Assembly (NCBI RefSeq): GCF_907164915.1
Contig: NW_025919576.1
Coordinates: forward strand, 62,001-126,000
Length of the DNA stretch: 64,000 nt
Source: Impatiens glandulifera
Taxonomy: Eukaryota > Streptophyta > Magnoliopsida > Ericales > Balsaminaceae
Reading direction: 5' to 3'
The first letter of the stretch is position 1. Each line of letters begins with the position of its first letter. The notes beneath the pieces are model-generated. The model was not told where the DNA came from. It did no database searches and was given only the letters and a program-made list of their open reading frames with translations. The translations under genes were made by a program, and so were the position numbers. This document shows positions 48,601 through 63,600 of the stretch, in pieces.

Positions 48601-51600
48601 CGTGAAAACGAACGATTTAAGAAAAAACGTTAATTTCGTACTTTTTATTGGATTTTTGTATTTTTATATAAGACAAAATACAAAATATCATGAAAACGGA
48701 TTGATTTGAAGATTTTTTGTCGTTTTGTACAAAAAAATACAAAATAAACGTGTGAAAACGTACGATTTTATGAAAACACCTTAATTTAGAACTTTCTAAT
48801 TTATTTTTGATGTATTTACGAAATAAAACACAAAATAAAAGCATGAAAACGAACAATTTAAGATAAAACGTTAATTTCATACTATCTAATGGATTTTATG
48901 TTTTTATATAAGACAAAATACAAAATATTATGAAAACAGATCGATTTGAAGATTTTTTGTCGTTTTGTATGAGAAAAACACAAAATAAACGCGTAAAAAC
49001 GTATAATTTAAAATAACGGATTTTGTGTTTTTATATAAGACAAAATACAAAATATCATGAAACGGAATTTATATAAGACAAAATATTGGATTTTGTGTTT
49101 TTATATAAGACAAAATATAAATTATCATGAAAACGGATCGATTAAAAAAAACACACGTTAATTTCTAATATTTTAATTGATTTTTAATATTTATATGAAA
49201 AAACACAAAATAAACTCGTGAAAACGTATGATTTAAAAAAAACACGTTAATTTCGAACTTTCTAATTGATTTTTGATGTTTTTACGGAAAAAAAAAACAC
49301 AAAATCAAAGCGTGAAGACGAACGATTTAAGAAAAAACGTTAATTTCGTACTTTTTATTGGATTTTTGTGATTTTATATAAGACAAAATACAAAATATCA
49401 TTAAAACGGATTAATATGAAATTTTTTTGTCGTTTTGTACAAGAAAAACACAAAATAAACGCGTGAAAACGTATGATTTTAAAAAAACACGTTAATTTCG
49501 TACTTTTTATTGGATTTTTGTGCTTTTATATAAGAAAAAATACAAAATATCATTAAAACGGATTGGTTTGAATATTTTTGTTCGTTTTGTACAAGAAAAA
49601 CACAAAATAAACGCGTAAAAATGTACGATTTAAAAAAAACAATTTAATTTCGAACTCTCTAATTGATTTTTGATGTATTTACGAAATAAAACAGAAAATA
49701 AAAGCATGAAAACGAACGATTTAAGAAAAAACGTTAATTTCGTATTGGATAAAAATATAAGAAAAAATACAAAATATTATGAAAACGGATCGATTTAAAG
49801 ATTTTTTGTCGTTTTGTACGAGAAACACACAAAATAAATGCGTGAAAATATATGATTTAAAAAAACGGATTTTGTGTTTTTATATAAGACAAAATACAAA
49901 ATATCATGAAAACCGAATTTATATAAGACAAAATAAAAAATATCATGAAAACGGAACGATTTGATTATTTTTTGTCGTTTTGTACGAGAAAAACACAAAA
50001 TAAACGCGTGAAAACGTACGATTTTAAAAAAAAAAACACCTTAATTTCGAACTCTCTAATTGATTTTTGATGTATTACAAAATAAAACACAAAATAAAAT
50101 CATGAAAACGAACGATTTAAGAAAAAACGTTAATTTCGTACTATCTATTGGATTTTGTGTTTTTATATAAGACAAAATACAAAATATCATGAAAACAGAT
50201 CGATTAAAAAACACACGTTAATTTCTAATATTTTAAATGATTTTTAATGTTTTTACGAAAAAAGACAAAATAAACGCGTGAAAACGTACGATTTAAAAAA
50301 ACACGTTAATTTCGAACTTACTAATTGATTTTAGATGTTTTTACGGAAAAAACACAAAATCAAAGCGTGAAAACGAACGATTTAAGAAAAAGCGTTAATT
50401 TTGTACTTTTTATTGGATTTTTGTGCTTTTATATAAGACAAAATACAAAATATCATGGAAACGGATTGATTTGAAGATTTTTTGTCTTTTTGTACAAGAA
50501 AAACACAAAATAAACGCGTGAAAATGTACGATTTTAAAAAAACACCTTAATTTCGAACTTTCTAATTGAATTTTGATGTATGTACGAAATAAAACACAAA
50601 ATAAAATCGTGAAAACGAACAATTTAAGAAAAAACGTTAATTTCGTACTTTTTATTGGATTTTGTGTTTTTATATAAGACAAAATACAAAATATTATGAA
50701 AACGGATTGATTTAAAGATTTTTTGTCGTTTTTTACGAGAAAAACACAAAATAAACGCGTGAAAATGTATGATTAAAAAAAACAGATTTTGTGTTTTTAT
50801 ATAAGATAAAATACAAAATATCATGAAAACCGAATTTATATAAGACAAAATATTGGATTTTGTGTTTTTATAAAAAAACAAAATAAAAAATATCATGAAA
50901 ACGGATCGATTTGATGATTTTTGTCGTTTTGTACAAGAAAAATATAAAATAAACGCGTGAAAACGTATGGTTTAAAAAAAACGGATTTTGTGTTTTTATA
51001 TAAGACAAAATACAAAATATCATGAAAACGGAATTTATAATAGACAAAATATTAGATTTTGTGTTTTTATATAAGACAAAATACAAAATATCATGAAAAC
51101 GGATCGATTTAAAGATTTTTTGTCGTTTTGTACGAGAAAAACGTAAATAAACGCGTGAAAACGTACGATTTTAAGAAAATACGTTAATTTCGAACATTCT
51201 GATTGATTTTTGATGTATTTACTAAATAAAACACAAACTAAAAGTATGAAAACGAACGATTTAAGAAAAAACGTTAATTTCGTACTTTTATTGGATTTTG
51301 TGTTTTTATATAAACAAAATACAAAATATCATGAAAACGGATCGATTAAAAAAACACACGTTAATTTCTAATATTTTAATTGATTTTTAATGTTCTTATG
51401 AAAAAACACAAAATAAACGCGTGAAAACGTATGATTTAAAAAAAAAAACGTTAATTTCGAACATTCGAATTGATTTTTGATGTTTTTACAAAAAAAAACA
51501 CAAAATTAAAACGTGAAAACGAACGATTTAAGAAAAAACGTTAATTTCGTACTTTTTATTGGATTTTTGTGTTTTTATATAAGACAAAATACAAAATATC

Positions 51601-54600
51601 ATGAAAACAGATTGATTTGAAGATTTTTTTGTCGTTTTGTACAAGAAAAATACAAAATAAACGTGTGAAAACGTACGATTTTAAGAAAACACCTTAATTT
51701 AGAACTTTCTAATTTATTTTTGATGTATTTACGAAATAAAACACAAAATAAAAGCATGAAAACGAACAATTTAAGAAAAAACGTTAATTTCGTACTATCT
51801 AATGGATTTTATGTTTTTATATAAGACAAAATACAAAATATTATGAAAACGGATCGATTTGAAGATTTTTTGTCGTTTTGTATGAGAAAAACACAAAATA
51901 AACGCGTAAAAACGTATAATTTAAAATAACGGATTTTGTGTTTTTATATAAGACAAAATACAAAATATCATGAAACGAAATTTATATAAGACAAAATATT
52001 GTATTTTGTGTTTTTATATAATACAAAATATAAAATATCATGAAAACGGATCGATTAAAAAAAACACACGTTAATTTCTAATATTTTAATTGATTTTTAA
52101 TATTTTAATGAGAAAACACAAAATAAACTCGTGAAAACGTATGATTTAAAAAAAACACGTTAATTTCGAACTTTCTAATTGATTTTTGATGTTTTTACGA
52201 AAAAAAAACACAAAATCAAAGCGTGAAGACGGACGATTTAAGAAAAAACGTTAATTTCGTACTTTTTATTGGATTTTTGTGATTTTATACAAGACAAAAT
52301 ACAAAATATCATTAAAACGGATTGATTTGAAAACTTTTTGTCGTTTTGTACAAGAAAAACACAAAATAAACGCGTGAAAACGTATGATTTAAAAAAAACA
52401 CGTTAATTTCGAACTTTCTAATTGATTTTTGATGTTTTTACGAAAAAAAAACACAAAATCAAAGCGTGAAGACGAACGATTTAAGAAAAAACGTTAATTT
52501 CGTAGTTTTTATTGGATTTTTGTGATTTTATACAAGACAAAATACAAAATATCATTAAAACGGATTGATTTGAAAATTTTTTGTCGTTTTGTATAAGAAA
52601 AACACAAAATAAACGCGTGAAAACTTATGATTTTAAAAAAAACACGTTAATTTCGTACTTTTTATTGGATTTTTGTGCTTTTATATAAGAAAAAATACAA
52701 AATATCATTAAAACGGATTGATTTGAATATTTTTGTTCGTTTTGTACAAGAAAAATACAAAATAAACGCGTAAAAATGTACGATTCTAAAAAAACAACTA
52801 AATTTCGAACTATCTAATTGATTTTTGATGTATTTACGAAATAAAACTCAAAATAAAAGCATGAAAACGAACGATTTAAGAAAAATCGTTAATTTCATAT
52901 TGAATAAAAATATAAGACAAAATACAAAATATTATGAAAACGGATTGATTTAAAGATTTTCTGTCGTTTTGTACGAGAAAAACACAAAATAAATGCGTGA
53001 AAATATATGATTTAAAAAAACGGATTTTGTGTTTTTATATAAGACAAAATACAAAATATCATGAAAACCGAATTTATATAAGACAAAATAAAAAATATCA
53101 TGAAAACGGAACGATTTGATTATTTTTTGTCGTTTTGTACGAGAAAAACACAAAATAAACGCGTGAAAACGTACGATTTTAAAAAAACACCTTAATTTCG
53201 AACTCTCTAATTGATTTTTGATGTATTTACAAAATAAAACACAAAATAAAAACATGAAAATGAACGATTTAAGAAAAAACGTTAATTCCGTACTATCTAT
53301 TGGATTTTGTGTTTTTTTATATAAGACAAAATACAAAATATCATAAAAACGGATCGATTAAAAAAAACACATGTTAATTTCTAATGTTTTAATTGATTTT
53401 TAATGTTTTTACGAAAAAACACAAAATAAACGCGTGAAAACGTACGATTTTAAAAAACACGTTAATTTCGAACTTACTAATTGATTTTTGATGTTTTTAC
53501 GAAAAAAAACACATAATCAAAGCGTGAAAACGAACGATTTAAGAAAAAACTTTAATTTCGTAATTTTTATTGGATTTTTGTGATTATATATAAGACAAAA
53601 TACAAAATATCATGGAAACGGATTTATTTGAAGATTTTTTGTCGTTTTGTACAAGAAAAAAACAAAATAAACGCGTGAAAATGTACGATTTTAAATAAAC
53701 ACCTTAATTTCGAACTTTCTAATTGAATTTTGATGTATTTACGAAATAAAACACAAAATAAAATCGTGAAAACGAATGATTTAAGAAAAAACGTTAATTT
53801 CGTACTTTTTATTGGATTTTGTGTTTTTATATAAGACAAAATACAAAATATTATGAAAACGGATCGATTTAAAGATTTTTTGTCGTTTTGTACGAGAAAA
53901 ACACAAAATAAACGCGTGAAAATGTATGATTTAAAAAAAAACAGATTTTATATTTTTATATACGACAAAATACAAAATATCATGAAAACAGAATTTATAT
54001 AAGACAAAATATTGGATTTTGTGTTTTTATATAAAACAAAATAAAAAATATCATGAAAACGGATCGATTTGATTATTTTATGTCGTTTTGTACAAGAAAA
54101 ATACAAAATAAACGCGTGAAAACGTATTGTTTAAAAAAACGGATTTTGTGTTTTTATATAAGACAAAATACAAAATATCATGAAAACGGAATTTATAAAA
54201 GACAAAATATTAGATTTTGTGTTTTTATATAAGATAAAAAAATACAAAATATCATGAAAACGGATCGATTTAAAGATTTTTTGTCGTTTTGTACGAGAAA
54301 AACGAAAAATAAACGCGTGAAAACATACGATTTTATGAAAATACGTTAATTTCGAACATTCTGATTGATTTTTGATGTATTTACGAAATAAAACACAAAC
54401 TAAAAGTATAAAAACGAACGATTTAAGAAAAAACGTTAATTTCGTACTTTTATTGAATTTTGTGTTTTTATATAAGACAAAATACAAAATATCATGAAAA
54501 CGGATCGATTTGAAATTTTTTTGTCGTTTTGTACGAGAAAAACACAAAATAAACGCGTGAAAACGTACGATTTTAGGAAAACACGTTTATTTCGAACATA

Positions 54601-57600
54601 TTAACTAATTTTTGATGTATTTATGAAATAAAATACAAACTAAAAGTATGAAAACGAACAATTTAAGAAAAAACGTTAATTTCGTACTTTTTATTGGATT
54701 TTGTATTTTTATATAAGACAAAATATAAAATATCATGAAAACGGATTGATTAAAAAAAACACATGTTAATTTAAATATTTTAATTGATTTTTAATATTTT
54801 TATGAAAAAACACATAATAAACGTGTGAAAACGTATGATTTAAAAAAAAACACGTTAATTTCGAACTCTCTAATTGATTTTTGATGTTTTTACGAAAAAA
54901 AAACACAAAATCAAAGCGTGAAGACGAACGATTTAAGAAAAAACGTTAATTTCGTACTTTATATTGGATTTCTGTGATTTTATATAAGACAAAATACAAA
55001 ATATCATTAAAACGGATTGATTTGAAAATTTTGTGTCGTTTTGTACAAGAAAAACACAAAATAAACACGTGAAAACGTATGATTTTAAAAAACACGTTAA
55101 TTTCGTACTTTTTATTGGATTTTAGTGCTTTTATCTAAGACAAAATACAAAATATCATTAAAACGGATTGATTTGAAGATTTTTATTCGTTTTGTACAAG
55201 AAAAACACAAAATAAACGCATAAAAATGTACGATTTTAAAAAAACAACTTAATTTCGAACTCTCTAATTGATTTTTGATGTATTTACGAAATAAAACACA
55301 AAATAAAAAGCATGAAAACGAACGATTTAAGAAAAATCGTTAATTTCGTATTGAATAAAAAATATAAGACAAAGTACAAAATATTATGAAAACGGATTGA
55401 TTTAAAGATTTTTTGTCGTTTTTTACGAGAAAAACACAAAATAAATTCGTGAAAATATATGATTTTAAAAAAACGGATTTTGTGTTTTTATATAAGACAA
55501 AATACAAAATATCATGAAAACCGAATTTATATAAGACAAAATAAAAAATATCATGAAAACGGAATGATTTGATTATTTTTTGTCGTTTTGTACGAGAAAA
55601 ACACAAAATAAATGTGTGAAAACGTACGATTTTAAAAAAAACACCTTAATTTCGACCTCTCTAATTGATTTTTAATGTATTTACAAAATAAAACACAAAA
55701 TAAAAACATGAAAATGAACGATTTAAGAAAAAACGTTAATTCCGTACTATCTATTGGATTTTGTGTTTTTATATAAGACAAAATACAAAATATCATAAAA
55801 ACGGATCGATTAAAAAAACACACGTTAATTTCTAATATTTTAATTGATTTTTAATGTTTTTACGAAAAAATACAAAATAAACGCGTGAAAACGTACGATT
55901 TTAAAAAACATGTTAATTTCGAACTTACTAATTGATTTTTGATGTTTTTACGAAAAAACACAAAATCAAAGCGTGAAAACGAACGATTTAAGAAAAAACT
56001 TTAATTTCGTAATTTTTATTGGATTTTTGTGATTTTATATAAGACAAAATACAAAATATCATGGAAACGGATTGATTTGAAGATTTTTTGTCGTTTTTTA
56101 CAAAAAAACAAAATAACCGCGTGAAAATGAACGATTTTAAAAAAACACCTTAATTTCGAACTTTCTAATTGAATTTTGATGTATTTACGAAATAAAACAC
56201 AAAATAAAATCGTGAAAACGAATGATTTAAGAAAAAAACGTTAATTTTATACTTTTTATTGGATTTTGTGTTTTTATATAAGACAAAATACAAAATATTA
56301 TGAAAACGGATCGATTTAAAGATTTTTTGTCGTTTTGTACGAGAAAAACGAAAAATAAACGCGTGAAAACATACGATTTTATGAAAATACGTTAATTTCG
56401 AACATTCTGATTGATTTTTGATGTATTTACGAAATAAAACACAAACTAAAAGTATGAAAACGAACGATTTAAGAAAAAACGTTAATTTCGTATTTTTATT
56501 GGATTGTGTTTTTATATAAGACAAAATACAAAATATCATGAAAACGGATCGATTTGAAGATTTTTTGTCGTTTTGTACGAGAAAAATACAAAATAAACGC
56601 GTGAAAACGTACGATTTTAGGAAAACACGTTTATTTCGAACATATTAACTAATTTTTGATGTATTTACGAAATAAAACACAAACTAAAAGTACTTTTGAT
56701 TGGATTTTGTATTTTTATATAAGACAAAATATAAAATATCATGAAAACGGATCGATTAAAAAAAACACACCTTAATTTCAAACTCTCTAATTGATTTTTG
56801 ATGTATTACAAAATAAAATACAAAATAAAAAACATGAAAACGAACGATTTAAGAAAAAACGTTAATTTCGTACTATCTATTGGATTTTGTGTTTTTATAT
56901 AAGACAAAATACAAAATATCATGAAAACGGATCGATTAAAAAAACACCCGTTAATTTCTAATATTTTAATTGATTTTTAATGTTTTTATGAAAAAACACA
57001 AAATAAACGCGTGAAAACGTACGGTTTTAAAAAACACGTTAATTTCGAATTTACTAATTGATTTTTGATGTTTTTACGAAAAAAAACACAAAATCAAAGC
57101 GTGAAAACGAACGATTTAAGAAAAAACGTTAATTTCGTACTTTATATTGGATTTTTGTGCTTTTATATAAGACAAAATACAAAATATCATTAAAACGGAT
57201 TGATTTGAAGATTTTTTGTCGTTTTGTACAAGAAAAACACAAAATAAACGCGTGAAAATATACGATTTTAAAAAACACCTTAATTTCGAACTATCTAATT
57301 GAATTTTGATGTATTTATGAAATAAAACACAAAATAAAATCGTTAAAACGAATGATTTAAGAAAAAACGTTAATTTCGTACTTTTTATTGGATTTTGTGT
57401 TTTTATATAAGACAAAATACAAAATATTATTAAAACGGATTGATTTAAAGATTTTTTGTCGTTTTGTACGAGAAAAACACAAAATAAACGCGTAAAAATG
57501 TATGATTAAAAAAAACAGATTTTGTGTTTTTATATAAGATAAAATACAAAATATCATGAAAACCGAATTTATATAAGATAAAATATTGGATTTTGTGTTT

Positions 57601-60600
57601 TTATAAAAAACAAAATAAAAAATATCATGAAAACGGATCGATTTGATGATTTTTTATCGTTTTGTACAAGAAAAATACAAAATAAACGCGTGAAAACGTA
57701 TGGTTTAAAAAAAACGGATTTTGTGTTTTTATATAAGATAAAATACAAAATATCATGAAAACGGAATTTATAAACGACAAAATATTAGATTTTGTGTTTT
57801 TATATAAGACAAAATACAAAATATCATGAAAACGGATCGATTTAAAGATTTTTTGTCGTTTTGTACGAGAAAAACGAAAAATAAACGCGTGAAAACGTAC
57901 GATTGTAAGAAAATACGTTAATTTCGAACATTCTGATTGATTTTAGATGTATTTACGAAATAAAACACAAACTAAAAGTATGAAAACGAACGATTTAAGA
58001 AAAAAACGTTAATTTCGTACTTTTATTGGATTTTGTGTTTTTATATAAGACAAAATACAAAATATCATGAAAACGGATCGATTAAAAAAACACACGTTAA
58101 TTTCTAATAATTTAATTGATTTTTAATGTTCTTATGAAAAAACACAAAATAAACGCGTGAAAACGTATGATTTTAAAAAAACACGTTAATTTCGAACATT
58201 CGAATTGATTTTTGATGTTTTTATAAAAAAAAAACAAAAAATAAAAGCGTGAACACGAACGATTTAAGAAAAAACGTTAGTTTCGTACTTTTTATTGGAT
58301 TTTGTTTTTTTTATATAAGACAAAATACAAAATATCATGAAAACGGATCAATTTGAAGATTTTTTTGTCGTTTTTTACAAGAAAAATACAAAATAAACGT
58401 GTGAAAACGTACGATTTTAAGAAAACACCTTAATTTAGAACTTTCTAATTTATTTTTGATGTATTTACGAAATAAAACACAAAATAAAAGCATGAAAACG
58501 AACAATTTAAGATAAAACGTTAATTTCGTACTATCTAATGGATTTTATGTTTTTATATAAGACAAAATACAAAATATTATGAAAATGGATCGATTTGAAG
58601 ATTTTTTGTCGTTTTGTATGAGAAAAACACAAAATAAACCCGTAAAAACGTATAATTTAAAATAATGGATTTTGTGTTTTTATATAAGACAAAATACAAA
58701 ATATCATGAAACGGAATTTATATAAGACAAAATATTGGATTTTGTGTTTTTATAAAAGACAAAATATAAAATATCATGAAAACGGATCGATTAAAAAAAA
58801 CACACGTTAATTTCTAATATTTTAATTGATTTTTAATATTTTTATGAAAAAACACAAAATAAACTCGTGAAAACGTATGATTTAAAAAAAACACGTTAAT
58901 TTCGAACTTTCTAATTGATTTTTGATGTTTTTACGAAAAAACACAAAATCAAAGCGTGAAGACGAACGATTTAAGAAAAAACGTTAATTTTGTACTTTTT
59001 ATTGGATTTTTGTGCTTTTATACAAGACAAAATACAAAATATCATTAAAACGGATTGATTTGAAAATTTTTTGTCGTTTTGTATAAGAAAAATACAAAAT
59101 AAACGCGTAAAAATGTACGATTTTAAAAAAACAACTTAATTTCGAACTCTCTAATTGATTTTTGATGTATTTACGAAATAAAACACAAAATAAAAGCATG
59201 AAAACGAACGATTTAAGAATAATCGTTAATTTCGTATTGGATAAAAATATAAGACAAAATACAAAATATTATGAAAACGGATTGATTAAAGATTTTTTGT
59301 CGTTTTGTACGAGAAAAACACAAAATAAATGCGTGAAAATATATGATTTAAAAAAACGGATTTTGTGTTTTTATATAAGACAAAATACAAAATATCATGA
59401 AAACCGAATTTATATAAGACAAAATAAAAAATATCATGAAAACGGAACGATTTGATTATTTTTTGTCATTTTGTACGAGAAAAACACAAAATAAACGCGT
59501 GAAAACGTACGATTTTAAAAAAACACCTTAATTTCGAACTCTCTAATTGATTTTTGATGTATTTACAAAATAAAACACAAAATAAAAACATGAAAATGAA
59601 CGATTTAAGAAAAAACGTTAATTCCGTACTATCTATTGGATTTTGTGTTTTTATATAAGACAAAATACAAAATATCATAAAAACGGATCGATTAAAAAAA
59701 ACACATGTTAATTTCTAATATTTTAATTGATTTTTAATGTTTTTACGAAAAAATACAAAATAAACGCATGAAAACGTACGATTTTAAAAAACACGTTAAT
59801 TTCGAACTTAATAATTGATTTTTGATGTTTTTACGAAAAAAAACACATAATCAAAGCGTGAAAACGAACGATTTAAGAAAAAACTTTAATTTCGTAATTT
59901 TTATTGGATTTTTGTGATTTATAAGACAAAATACAAAATATCATGGAAACGGATTGATTTGAAGATTTTTTGTCGTTTTGTACAAGAAAAAAACAAAATA
60001 AACGCGTGAAAATGTACGATTTTAAATAAACACCTTACTATCGAACTTTCTAATTGAATTTTGATGTATTTACGAAATAAAACACAAAATAAAATCGTGA
60101 AAACGAATGATTTAAGAAAAAACGTTAATTTCGTACTTTTTATTGGATTTTGTGTTTTTATATAAGATAAAATACAAAATATTATGAAAACGGATCGATT
60201 TAAAGATTTTTTGTCGTTTTGTACGAGAAAAACACAAAATAAACGCGTGAAAATGTATGATTTAAAACAAAACAGATTTTGTGTTATTATATAAGATAAA
60301 ATACAAAATATCATGAAAACCGAATTTATATAAGACAAAATATTGGATTTTGTGTTTTTATATAAAACAAAATAAAAAATATCATGAAAACGGATCGATT
60401 TGATTATTTTATGTCGTTTTGTACAAGAAAAATACAAAATAAACGCGTGAAAACGTATTGTTTAAAAAAACGGATTTTGTGTTTTTATATAAGACAAAAT
60501 ACAAAGTATCATGAAAACGGAATTTATAAAAGACAAAATATTAAATTTTGTGTTTTTATATAAGATAAAAAATACAAAATATCATGAAAACGGATCGTTT

Positions 60601-63600
60601 TAAGGATTTTTTGTCGTTTTGTACGAGAAAAACGAAAAATAAACGCGTGAAAACATACGATTTTATGAAAATACGTTAATTTCGAACATTCTGATTGATT
60701 TTTGATGTATTTATGAAATAAAACACAAACTAAAAGTATAAAAACGAACGATTTAAGAAAAAACGATAATATCGTACTTACTATTGTATTTTTATGTTCA
60801 TATAAGACAAAATAAAAAATATCATGAAAACGGATCGATTTGAAGATTTTTTGTCGTTTTGTACGAGAAAAACACAAAATAAACGCGTGAAAACGTACGA
60901 TTTTAGGAAAACACGTTTATTTCGAACATATTAACTAATTTTTGATGTATTTATGAAATAAAATACAAACTAAAAGTATGAAAACGAACAATTTAAGAAA
61001 AAACGTTAATTTCGTACTTTTTATTGGATTTTGTATTTTTATATAAGACAAAATATAAAATATCATGAAAACGGATCGATTAAAAAAAACACATGTTAAT
61101 TTCTAATATTTTAATTGATTTTTAATATTTTTATGAAAAAACACATAATAAACGCGTGAAAACGTATAATTTAAAAAAAACACGTTAATTTCGAACTCTC
61201 TAATTGATTTTTGATGTTTTTACGAAAAAAAAAACACAAAATCAAAGCGTGAAGACAAACGATTTAAGAAAAAACGTTAATTTCGTACTTTATATTGGAT
61301 TTCTGTGATTTTATATAAGACAAAATACAAAATATCATTAAAACGGATTGATTTGAAAATTTTGTGTCGTTTTGTACAAGAAAAACACAAAATAAACACG
61401 TGAAAATGTAAAATTTTAAAAAAACACGTTAATTTCGTACTTTTTATTGGATTTTAGTGCTTTTATCTAAGACAAAATACAAAATATCATTAAAACGGAT
61501 TGATTTGAAGATTTTTATTCGTTTTGTACAAGAAAAACACAAAATAAACGCGTAAAAATGTACGATTTTAAAAAAACAACTTAATTTCGAACTCTCTAAC
61601 TGATTTTTGATGTATTTACGAAATAAAACACAAAATAAAAGCATGAAAACGAACGATTTAAGAAAAATCGTTAATTTCGTATTGAATAAAAAATATAAGA
61701 CAAAATACAAAATATTAAGAAAACGGATCGATTTAAAGATTTTTTGTCGTTTTGTACGAGAAAAACACAAAATAAACGCGTGAAAATATATGATTTAAAA
61801 AAACGGATTTTGTGTTTTTATATAAGACAAAATACAAAATATCATGAAAACTGAATTTATATAAGACAAAATACAAAATATCATGAAAACGGAACGATTT
61901 GATTATTTTTTGTCGTTTTGTACGAGAAAAACAAAAAATAAATGCGTGAAAACGTACGATTTTAAAAAAATACCTTAATTTCGAACTCTCTAATTGATTT
62001 TTAATGTATTTACAAAATAAAACACAAAATAAAAACATGAAAATGAACGATTTAAGAAAAAACGTTAATTCCGTACTATCTATTGGATTTTGTGTTTTTA
62101 TATAAGACAAAATACAAAATATCATAAAAACGGATCGATTAAAAAAACACACGTTAATTTCTAATATTTTAATTGATTTTTAATGTTTTTACGAAAAAAC
62201 ACAAAATAAACGCGTGAAAACGTACGATTTTAAAAAACACGTTAATTTCGAACTTACTAATTGATTTTTGATGTTTTTACGAAAAAAACACAAAATCAAA
62301 GCGGAAAACGAACGATTTAAGAAAAAACTTTAATTTCGTAATTTTTATTGGATTTTTGTGATTTTATATAAGATAAAATAAAAAATATCATGGAAACGGA
62401 TTGATTTGAAGATTTTTTGTCGTTTTGTACAAAAAAACAAAATAACCGCGTGAAAATGTACGATTTTAAAAAAACACCTTAATTTCGAACTTTCTAATTG
62501 AATTTTGATGTATTTACGAAATAAAACACAAAATAAAATCGTGAAAACGAATGATTTAAGAAAAAAACGTTAATTTCGTACTTTTTATTGGATTTTGTGT
62601 TTTTATATAAGACAAAATACAAAATATTATGAAAACGGATCGATTTCAAGATTTTTTGTCGATTTGTACGAGAAAAACACAAAATAAACGCGTGAAAACG
62701 TATGATTTAAAAAAAACAGATTTTGTATTTTTATATACGACAAAATACAAAATATGATGAAAACAGAATTTATATAAGACAAAATATTGGATTTTGTGTT
62801 TTTATATAAAACAAAATAAAAAATATCATGAAAACGGATCGATTTGATTATTTTATGTCGTTTTGTACAAGAAAAATACAAAATAAACGCGTGAAAACGT
62901 ATTGTTTAAAAAAACGGATTTTGTGTTTTATATAAGACAAAATACAAAATATCATGAAAACGGAATTTATAAAAGACAAAATATTAGATTTTGTGTTTTT
63001 ATATAAGACAAAAAATACAAAATATCATGAAAACAGATCGATTTAAAGATTTTTTGTCGTTTTGTACGAGAAAAACGAAAAATAAACGCGTGAAAACATA
63101 CGATTTTATGAAAATACGTTAATTTCGAACATTCTGATTGATTTTTGATGTATTTATGAAATAAAACACAAACTAAAAGTATAAAAACGAACGATTTAAG
63201 AAAAAACGTTAATTTCGTATTTTTATTGGATTTTGTGTTTTTATATAAGACAAAATACAAAATATCATGAAAACGGATCGATTTGAAGATTTTTTGTCGT
63301 TTTGTACGAGAAAAACACAAAATAAACGCGTGAAAACGTACGATTTTAGGAAAACACGTTTATTTCGAACATATTAACTAATTTTTGATGTATTTATGAA
63401 ATAAAATACAAACTAAAAGTATGAAAACGAACAATTTAAGAAAAAACGTTAATTTCGTTCTTTTTATTGGATTTTGTATTTTTATATAAGACAAAATATA
63501 AAATATCATGAAAACGGATCGATTAAAAAAAACACATGTTAATTTCTAATATTTTAATTGATTTTTAATATTTTTATGAAAAAACACATAATAAACGCGT